Below, piece by piece: positions 58,328 through 64,000 of a stretch of DNA of 64,000 bases. The notes under the pieces were generated by a model. That model made no database searches and was not told the DNA's origin. It was given only the letters and a program-made list of their open reading frames with translations. Location of the stretch: contig JAOALC010000004.1 in assembly GCA_025153775.1 (NCBI GenBank), forward strand, positions 372,001 to 436,000, written 5' to 3'. Numbering within the stretch: the first letter of the stretch is position 1; every line of letters begins with the position of its first letter. Position numbers and translations under genes: made by a program. The DNA is from SAR92 clade bacterium H231. Its GTDB lineage: Bacteria > Pseudomonadota > Gammaproteobacteria > Pseudomonadales > Porticoccaceae.

Positions 58328-59954
58328 CAGCCTTTCCAGACAGATTAGCGGCGAAGTTCATAATATGGAATATACCGCTCTGCTCCTGGGTGCCTGATAC
58401 CAGATGAGCACCAGGGCCGGTGGCGTAAACTGCAACATCTTCGCCAGAATGGCTCTCACTGCGTTTGGCTATCATTGCCTCCTGGTGAAAGCCGCTGCTC
58501 TGGGTATCTATATGAGTGAGATCAGCGCGCCCCATAAAGGGTTTTGTATAGTAGACTCTATCAGCATTGGTCTCATCGCCAAAGTCGTGAAATCCCGGGC
58601 CATTGGCATAGCTCAATGTTGTGTAGGGCAAACCATCCAGGCCTTTGGCCAGCTTCTCAGTGCCCACATCTACCACCTTGCCCAGTATCGGATTACCCCG
58701 CTTTGGGTAACCTGCTATGGTAAATACATGGCCATGGTCTGCAGTTACAATAATCAGGGTTTCGTCTGGGTTGCTGTGGTCCACTGCGGCCTGAATAGCA
58801 CGGGAAAACTCTATGGTATCTGTCAGAGCATTGTAGGCGCTGTTGGCATGGTGACCATGATCAATACGCCCAGACTCAACCAGCAAAAAATATCCTTTGG
58901 GGTTTTTATCAAGAATATCTAAGCTGACTTTGGTCATTTCCGACAATGAGGGTTCGCCGCCAATATCATTGGCTCGATCGGCCTCGTAAAGCATATGGGA
59001 CTCATTAAACAGGCCAAAAACCGGTACCTCGGAGTTAATATCCAGAGCATCGAACCCCTGCTGTCTGTCAATATAGACACCCTGGGGATACAGTGCCTGC
59101 CACTCTTTAATCAGGTTGCGTCCATCTGTGCGGTCTCCCTCTACAGGACTACTGGCGTCAAGGCTATTAGACTCAGCATCCCTTGGCAAAAAATGCCTGC
59201 GGCCGCCGCCCATAACCACATCGATACCATTGATATCAGCGCCCTCAAATCGCGCCTCGAGGTTGCCTTCAAAGTTAATTAGCTGCAGGGCAATATCTTC
59301 ACAGCCTGCCACTACTGCTTCTAAAGGCATATTAGAAATATCCTCCCAGTCGCGGCTGGGCGACTTGGCATAGGCCGCCGCTGGTGTCGCGTGGGTGATA
59401 CGGGCAGTGGATAGAATCCCGGTGGATAGACCAGCGATTTCCGCCAACTCCAGGGCGGTGATTAACTGATTGCCAGCCATTGAGCTGCAGTCTTCAAGGA
59501 TTACATCCTCATCGACACCAACCACCCCCACATCGGTTTTAACTCCGCTGATTATGGCGGTCATGGTACCGGCTGAATCTGGCGTCTGGGCATCCACATT
59601 GTAGGTTTTCATCAATCCGGTAAAGGGAAAGTGACCAAAGCTAAGGCTGTGCTCCTCTCCCGCCATGCCTTTGCGCTGACCGTCCAGAATCCGTGCAGCA
59701 GTGGTGGTGGCGATGCTCATGCCATCGCCGACAAAAAGGATAATATTTTTTGCCCCTCCCCGGGTGCGACTGATGTTAGTCACTGCCTGATGAATATCCT
59801 CCACCTTAGCTGCGGACTGCAGATACCAACTATTGTCACTCTGACTTATCAGGTTACTGGAGGTTTTTTCACCAGAAACAATTGGCGCCGGTTTATTACA
59901 GGCCTGCAGGCAGATAGCTACCATAGCCAGAGAGAATATAAGGGGGGTTTTCAT
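58290..59954 (-). CDS. Alkaline phosphatase lipoprotein (PhoA superfamily)
   Basis: 554 residues. The lipobox LQAC near residue 19 predicts a lipoprotein. Alkaline phosphatase motifs are NIILFVGDGMSIATTTAARIL (metal Asp), the nucleophile Ser in TPDSAGTMTA, VESGRIDHGHHANSAY, IIVTADHGHVF and ESHSGEDVAVYATGP, so all zinc/magnesium ligands look present. It should release phosphate from organic esters. The C-terminus ends in ALSQQTALSQ, made by the 18-bp repeats. A TATAAA lies at 59987-59982 upstream, but no convincing Pho box. Confidence 0.92.
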   Translation of the reverse strand: MKTPLIFSLAMVAICLQACNKPAPIVSGEKTSSNLISQSDNSWYLQSAAKVEDIHQAVTNISRTRGGAKNIILFVGDGMSIATTTAARILDGQRKGMAGEEHSLSFGHFPFTGLMKTYNVDAQTPDSAGTMTAIISGVKTDVGVVGVDEDVILEDCSSMAGNQLITALELAEIAGLSTGILSTARITHATPAAAYAKSPSRDWEDISNMPLEAVVAGCEDIALQLINFEGNLEARFEGADINGIDVVMGGGRRHFLPRDAESNSLDASSPVEGDRTDGRNLIKEWQALYPQGVYIDRQQGFDALDINSEVPVFGLFNESHMLYEADRANDIGGEPSLSEMTKVSLDILDKNPKGYFLLVESGRIDHGHHANSAYNALTDTIEFSRAIQAAVDHSNPDETLIIVTADHGHVFTIAGYPKRGNPILGKVVDVGTEKLAKGLDGLPYTTLSYANGPGFHDFGDETNADRVYYTKPFMGRADLTHIDTQSSGFHQEAMIAKRSESHSGEDVAVYATGPGAHLVSGTQEQSGIFHIMNFAANLSGKAETALSQQTALSQ

Positions 59955-60090
59955 GGGCGTTTTGCAAAGCTCTTTTAGGGTTTTATACTGTGACCGAAAC
60001 CATAGAATAGCCTTAGCAACCCTGCATCACAATCTCTAATTGCAGCTCAGCCTAGATAAAGAGTTGGCAGATACAAAATTTATTGGCCGC

Positions 60091-60339
60091 CTAGAGATCC
60101 AGCAGTTCATGGACCTCCAAATTATGGGCCTTGGCTAGTTTAAAGACCTGCCACAGAGAAACTATAGCAGTTGGGTCCTGCTCCATACGCTGATACTGGC
60201 GAATCGATATCTCATAGTCAGCCATATCTTCTTGAACCAGATTGCGGTTCTTGCGCAGCGACACAATACGAGCACAGAGCTTGCGCTGGAGTTGCATAAA
60301 TTCATGGTAATAAACGGAGTCTGGGTTTGGCCTTTGCAT
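60091..60339 (-). CDS. Small HTH (XRE-type) regulator, copy 1
   Basis: 82 residues consisting almost only of a Cro/CI-type helix-turn-helix: LRKNRNLVQEDMADYEISIRQYQRMEQDP, followed by LWQVFKLAKAHNLEVHELLDL. It is a close paralogue of the gene 373 bp upstream (copy 2), differing at a dozen or so positions. A perfect 10-bp inverted repeat sits just upstream (60361-60399), a likely operator. The regulated genes are unknown. Confidence 0.78.
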   Translation of the reverse strand: MQRPNPDSVYYHEFMQLQRKLCARIVSLRKNRNLVQEDMADYEISIRQYQRMEQDPTAIVSLWQVFKLAKAHNLEVHELLDL

Positions 60340-60360
60340 GGTGCCTGTTCAATGTCCCTA

Positions 60361-60399
60361 TTGAAATTTGTTGCCAAGGTTTGCATATTCAAATTTCAA
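60361..60399. promoter_or_regulatory. Inverted repeat upstream of HTH copy 1
   Basis: TTGAAATTTG (60361-60370) and CAAATTTCAA (60390-60399) are a perfect 10-bp inverted repeat separated by 19 bp, ending 22 bp before the HTH start. The centre-to-centre spacing of 29 bp is near three DNA turns, as for cooperative binding of dimers. The matching region of copy 2 keeps the middle (GCCAAGGTT-GCATATTC) but not the arms. Confidence 0.45.
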
Positions 60400-60463
60400 C
60401 CGACACGTCTAGCCTGGCTAAAAGCTGCCTAGGGGCCAATGTTGGAAGCTCTGGCTGCGATGG

Positions 60464-60712
60464 CTAAAGATCGAGTAACTCGTGAATATCCAAATCATGG
60501 GCCTTGGCCAGCTTAAACAGCTGCCACAGTGAGACTATGGCGGTGGGGTCTTGCTCCATGCGCTGGTATTGGCGCACCGACAGCTCGTAATCGGCCATAT
60601 CTTCCTGTACCAGATTGCGGCTTTTGCGCAGCGACAGAATTCGTTCGCGCAACTTTTCCTGAAGCTGAATAAATTCTTGATAATAAATAGAGTCTGGATT
60701 TGGGCGCTGCAT
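60464..60712 (-). CDS. Small HTH (XRE-type) regulator, copy 2
   Basis: 82 residues with the same layout as copy 1: MQRPNPDSIYYQEFIQLQEKL, HTH around LRKSRNLVQEDMADYELSVRQYQRMEQDP, and ending DIHELLDL. The start is placed at ATG 60712, where identity with copy 1 begins; the frame stays open upstream to 60820 without homology. Upstream sequences of both copies also share blocks, so gene and promoter were duplicated together. It is divergent from a lipoprotein gene. Confidence 0.78.
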   Translation of the reverse strand: MQRPNPDSIYYQEFIQLQEKLRERILSLRKSRNLVQEDMADYELSVRQYQRMEQDPTAIVSLWQLFKLAKAHDLDIHELLDL

Positions 60713-60831
60713 ATCGTTTTGAATAAATTCTCTCTTGACCTTTCCCGCCAAGGTTGGCATATTCCTGCCTCGCCCAACACGTCGAGCATGGCGTAGCGGA
60801 GAAAGGAGCAAGTCCACCAAGGAGCAAAGTG

Positions 60832-61236
60832 GTGAAATATAAAGCGATCATTAGTTTAGTTATTATCTTTCTGCTGTCCGCCTGCACAGGCAACCCGAAG
60901 CAGGCCAGTTACTCAGTAGACCACTACGATCTGGCAAGAAGTGCCGTCTACACTCAGCGTGAACTTATCAATACCCAGCTTGCACAGTCCGCCAATGGGG
61001 CCTCTGAGCAGCGCAGCCCAAGACAGACAATGTTATTGCTCAGCTACTGCGATCTAATAGACAGGCGCACTATCTACGCATCGAATCTACCTGGGTACTG
61101 CGCCCAACAAGATATGCAGACTCGCCACTGCACAAGCGCATTTCACCGCTGCCTTAAAAGTTGCGAACTTCGCAGTAGCGACTGCGTGCGCTGCGAGCAA
61201 CCAGCCATAGACTGTATAAATCTGTCAGAGCATTAA
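60832..61236 (+). CDS. Cys-rich lipoprotein of unknown function
   Basis: 134 residues from GTG 60832, with AGGAG 7 nt upstream. The signal peptide ends in the lipobox LLSAC, so the protein should be lipidated. The C-terminal half is Cys-rich (about ten Cys: GYCAQQDMQTRHC, HRCLKSCELRSSDCVRCEQPAIDC), suggesting disulfides or metal binding. No family recognised. An upstream in-frame ATG at 60754 would bury the signal peptide and is rejected. Confidence 0.65.
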   Translation: MKYKAIISLVIIFLLSACTGNPKQASYSVDHYDLARSAVYTQRELINTQLAQSANGASEQRSPRQTMLLLSYCDLIDRRTIYASNLPGYCAQQDMQTRHCTSAFHRCLKSCELRSSDCVRCEQPAIDCINLSEH

Positions 61237-61295
61237 CCTGTACCGCTAATAACCTGTACCGCTAATAACCTGTAGTACGTATAACCTGCAGTACC
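61234..61295. repeat. 16-bp tandem repeat at the end of the lipoprotein gene
   Basis: Units beginning TAACCTG recur every 16 bp at 61234, 61250, 61266 and 61282. The first two are identical in TAACCTGTACCGCTA; the later ones drift. The first unit contains the lipoprotein stop codon. Confidence 0.8.
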
Positions 61296-61322
61296 TTGGG
61301 CCCCGATCGCAAAGCCACCGTC

Positions 61323-61357
61323 TGGCAATACCGCGGCACTATTGGGGCCATTTTTTT
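61323..61357 (+). terminator. Possible terminator after the lipoprotein gene
   Basis: TGGCAATA pairs with TATTG...CCA around a 9-nt loop, with a GGG bulge, followed by seven T (61351-61357). It lies between the lipoprotein gene and the convergent soxG. Confidence 0.4.
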
Positions 61358-61362
61358 AGTCC

Positions 61363-62013
61363 TCAGCCCTCGATCCGGCAACCAAACTCCTGCCCTGCAT
61401 CCAACAGCCAGAGGGCAATATAGTCAGCAAAACTGCGTCGCACAATCAAGTCAAAGGAACCATCCGATTTATTGCTCACCACTGCGGTGGCTTTGGCAAA
61501 GGTGGTTTGGGTACAGTGCCCAGAATCTTTACTGGCCCGCGACCAGGCGGCAAAATCATAGACCGATGATTTCTTCAGCAGAGTCTGCAGAGCGTCCTCT
61601 GCACCGCGCAGATTGATCAGCGTCTGACCACCACTGACATCAACTATAGAGATATGGCCAGACAGTACTTTGCGCAGTGCGGCTTCTAGCTCTGCAGCCT
61701 CTGTTCGGCTCACCAGCATCCACTCATCCGGGCCCAGCCAGTAGATAGCCGCCTCCTGACTGCAATTATAGGTGCCGGGCTCTGTCGGCAGTGCAATGTC
61801 CAATACCTGGCTGATGCCGTTAACAAAATTCTGGTCCTGAGCGCTGCCCCGCAGGTTGAGGTGGCTGCAGACTGGTGCTTCTTTAACTACCAGCGCAAAG
61901 TCCACATCGCCATTAAATAGTTCTGCTCTCTGCCCCTTACTTTGGTGACTGGAGAGCTTGTGAAAATACTGCAGTGGCGACTCTATTGAGATATTCACTG
62001 GATTACTGGACAT
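61363..62013 (-). CDS. soxG: Sarcosine oxidase gamma subunit
   Basis: 216 residues of the heterotetrameric sarcosine oxidase gamma subunit, which resembles the folate-binding part of aminomethyltransferases. Visible features are the N-terminal SPLQYFHKLSS, LNLRGSAQDQNFV, WLGPDEWMLVS and VDVSGGQTLINLRG, with the C-terminal FDLIVRRSFADYIALWLLDAG. ATG 62013 overlaps the end of soxA by 11 nt; an upstream in-frame start at 62055 lacks homology. Last gene of the operon. Confidence 0.92.
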   Translation of the reverse strand: MSSNPVNISIESPLQYFHKLSSHQSKGQRAELFNGDVDFALVVKEAPVCSHLNLRGSAQDQNFVNGISQVLDIALPTEPGTYNCSQEAAIYWLGPDEWMLVSRTEAAELEAALRKVLSGHISIVDVSGGQTLINLRGAEDALQTLLKKSSVYDFAAWSRASKDSGHCTQTTFAKATAVVSNKSDGSFDLIVRRSFADYIALWLLDAGQEFGCRIEG

Positions 62014-64000
62014 TTTGACGCTCCCCTTTGGGATCATAGAATACAGAACTAACAATCTCCGCAGCTATGGTGCGGCCATCGGCCAGAGGACAGTGCACAG
62101 TCTGCCCCAGACGGCTATGGCCACCTTTAACCACCGCCAAGGCAATGGAGTGGCCCATATTGGCGCTGTAATAGCTGGAGGTCACATGGCCCTGCATAGA
62201 CATAGGAATAGCTTGCTGGGGGTCAAAAACTACCTGAGCACCCTCGGGCAGCACCTGGGTGCCATCCAGGGTTTTAAGGCCCACCAATTGCTTGCGGTCT
62301 GCCCGCACTGAGTCACTGCGCTGCAGTGAGCGTTTGCCTATAAAACTAAAGCTTTTATTTTTGCCTACTACCCAATCCATATTCATATCTGCTGGGGTCA
62401 TAGAGCCATCTGTATCCTGGCCAACAATAATAAAACCCTTCTCGGCGCGCAGCACATGCATGGTCTCGGTGCCATAGGGGGTAATATCAAACTCCTCCCC
62501 TGCTGCTATAAGCGCCTCCCAGAGATAACGGCCATATTGGGCGGGCACATTTATCTCGTAGGATAATTCGCCGGTAAAGCTGATGCGGAAAACCCTGGCC
62601 TGCACACCGGCCACAGTGCCATCTCGCCAGTCCATAAACTGAAACGCGTCCTGATCCAGGTCTATATCATCGCAAACCTGAGCCAGCACTTTGCGGGCAT
62701 TGGGGCCTGTAATGGTAGCCGTGGTCCAATGGTCAGTGACCGAGGTGAAATAGACCCTGAGATCCGGCCATTCGGTTTGCTGCCAAAGCTCCAGCCAGGC
62801 CAACACGCCTGCCGCCCCGCCGGTGGTAGTAAACATTAGATAATGGTTGTCACCCAGACAGGCGCAGACGCCATCGTCAAAGATCATGCCATCTTCTTTC
62901 AACATAACCCCATAACGACATTTCCCCGGCGCCAACTTCAGGTAGGAGTTGGTATAGATGCGGGTAATAAATTCAGCCGCGTCCGGGCCCTGAATATCGA
63001 TTTTACCCAGAGTACTGGCATCCAGAATACCCACAGAATTGCGCACCGCCAGGCATTCCCGGTTGACCGCATCCTGCATAGACTCGCCAGACTGGGGGAA
63101 ATACCAGGGTCGTTTCCACTGGCCTACATCCTCAAACTCAGCCCCCTGTTGCTGGTGCCAGCGATGTACTGCTGTGTAGCGTTCAGGGTCAAACAACCCA
63201 GCCACATCAGCACCGGCAATAGCGCCGAAAGTGGTCGGGCTATAAGATGGGCGAAAAATGGTGGTGCCTGTCTGCTCAATACTTTGACCCAGAGCATTAG
63301 CCAGTATGGCCATACCATTAATATTACCTAGCTTGCCCTGATCTGTGCCAAAGCCCATAGCGGTATAGCGCTTTATATGCTCCACCGACTTAAAGCCCTC
63401 TCGCACGGCCAGCTCAATGCCACTGGCACTCACATCCAGCTGCATATCCACAAACTGACTGGGTGCACGGCTGGTGGCCTTGGTGTGGGGCACCAGAAAC
63501 AGCGCCTGGGGCGGCTGTTCGCTGTATTCCTCAACCTGCGGCATGGGAAAATGCACAGCACCATCACCACAGCCCACTAGTTTCGCTGCCTCTGCTCCAG
63601 CGCTGGCTCCTTCGGCAATACAGTCTGCCAGACTGTAGGTACCACCACAGGCCCCTACCGAGCGCTCCTGTTGTACTGACTTGCCTGGCTTAAAGCCAAT
63701 AATTGCCTGGTCCCAGACCGGCTTGGCGCCAGTGTGAGAACTCAAGTGAATGGCCGGGCTCCAGCCTCCGGAGCAGGCGATCAGATCACAGACCAATTTT
63801 TGCACAGCGCCGGTAATCTCAGTGCCATCAGCATTGAGCGGAGCAATTAATGCGCGCTTAACCCGCTTGCCTCCCTGAGCTTCAATCACAGCAGAACCAG
63901 CTATCACCAAAATACCCAGATCCTTGACCTCTTGCACAATCTGGCCATTGGGTGCGGGCCTGCTATCGACCACTGCGACTAAAGCACGGCCAGTTCTATG
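62003..64000 (-). CDS. soxA: Sarcosine oxidase alpha subunit (5' part beyond the window)
   Basis: About 665 C-terminal residues of a protein normally near 1000; the frame is open across the right edge, and ATG-like starts inside the window are internal. The part seen has the end of the NAD-binding domain (LVIAGSAVIEAQGG, LIACSGGWSPAIHLSSHTGAKPVWD), then a GcvT-like C-terminal domain (CLAVRNSVGILDASTLGKIDIQGPDAAEFITRIYTN, LSYEINVPAQYGRYLWEAL). The enzyme oxidises sarcosine to glycine, feeding one-carbon units to tetrahydrofolate, usually in glycine betaine breakdown. soxB and soxD are expected to the right. Confidence 0.95.
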   Translation of the reverse strand, partial: HRTGRALVAVVDSRPAPNGQIVQEVKDLGILVIAGSAVIEAQGGKRVKRALIAPLNADGTEITGAVQKLVCDLIACSGGWSPAIHLSSHTGAKPVWDQAIIGFKPGKSVQQERSVGACGGTYSLADCIAEGASAGAEAAKLVGCGDGAVHFPMPQVEEYSEQPPQALFLVPHTKATSRAPSQFVDMQLDVSASGIELAVREGFKSVEHIKRYTAMGFGTDQGKLGNINGMAILANALGQSIEQTGTTIFRPSYSPTTFGAIAGADVAGLFDPERYTAVHRWHQQQGAEFEDVGQWKRPWYFPQSGESMQDAVNRECLAVRNSVGILDASTLGKIDIQGPDAAEFITRIYTNSYLKLAPGKCRYGVMLKEDGMIFDDGVCACLGDNHYLMFTTTGGAAGVLAWLELWQQTEWPDLRVYFTSVTDHWTTATITGPNARKVLAQVCDDIDLDQDAFQFMDWRDGTVAGVQARVFRISFTGELSYEINVPAQYGRYLWEALIAAGEEFDITPYGTETMHVLRAEKGFIIVGQDTDGSMTPADMNMDWVVGKNKSFSFIGKRSLQRSDSVRADRKQLVGLKTLDGTQVLPEGAQVVFDPQQAIPMSMQGHVTSSYYSANMGHSIALAVVKGGHSRLGQTVHCPLADGRTIAAEIVSSVFYDPKGERQNVQ

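Noticed and set aside
58146-58407. Plus-strand open frames through the 18-bp repeats encoding LLAQGV or LRAFYW repeats
   Set aside because: They exist only because the repeat is free of stops in those frames; there is no start signal, and they overlap the phosphatase gene.
59960-60010. Pho box upstream of the alkaline phosphatase
   Set aside because: A TATAAA -10 is present, but no pair of CTGTCAT-like 7-mers at the right spacing could be found.

Overview
The window is a piece of a gammaproteobacterial chromosome of roughly balanced base composition. Several gene orders are those of Pseudomonas and its marine relatives: mtaD-ubiG-mupP-yciK, rluB-scpB-scpA, smc-zipA-ligA, a complete ccmABCDEFGHI run, and tsaD divergent from rpsU-yqeY-dnaG-rpoD. 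Together with TonB-dependent uptake, sarcosine oxidase and many small membrane or secreted proteins, this suggests a marine heterotroph of the SAR92/Cellvibrionales kind. That placement is inference. I see no prophage, insertion sequence or CRISPR array.

Layout. 1-9.6 kb: gyrA, with the first codons of a pheA-like gene behind it; then the forward mtaD-ubiG-mupP-yciK run and the reverse scpA-scpB-rluB run, followed by a Sua5/YciO gene. 9.6-20.8 kb: one long reverse gene run of about 11 kb. It encodes a thiamine-diphosphate enzyme, two short citrate-synthase-fold proteins, a TonB-dependent receptor, a periplasmic binding protein and a 1539-residue hybrid histidine kinase ending in GGDEF and EAL domains. 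It reads like a self-contained sense-import-metabolise module for an unknown compound. 21-31 kb: small membrane and periplasmic proteins, pdxJ, a SpoU methyltransferase, an MFS transporter, ligA and zipA. 31-42 kb: smc and the cytochrome c maturation operon. 42-49 kb: msrA, a universal stress protein divergent from an FNR/ANR regulator with an FNR box between them, cca, a pteridine reductase, folK, folB and tsaD. 49-54 kb: the macromolecular synthesis operon.

Behind rpoD (53.94-54.76 kb) is the most unusual non-coding stretch. A tandem 116-bp repeat leads into a tRNA with anticodon CAT, which looks like the lysidine-modified tRNA-Ile2. The tRNA is followed by about 3.6 tandem copies of a 113-bp unit. 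Each unit begins with an exact copy of the last 16 nt of the tRNA, including CCA, and then carries predicted hairpins. The run ends in a Rho-independent terminator. The layout resembles the tyrT/rtT repeats of Escherichia coli, but on a different tRNA.

54.8-64 kb is accessory in character: a duplicated-domain exported protein, a cupin, DUF6122 and DUF4399 proteins, an exported HNH-type nuclease, an alkaline phosphatase lipoprotein whose C-terminus lies in an 18-bp minisatellite, two tandem copies of a small HTH regulator, a Cys-rich lipoprotein, and the soxA-soxG end of a sarcosine oxidase operon that runs off the right edge.
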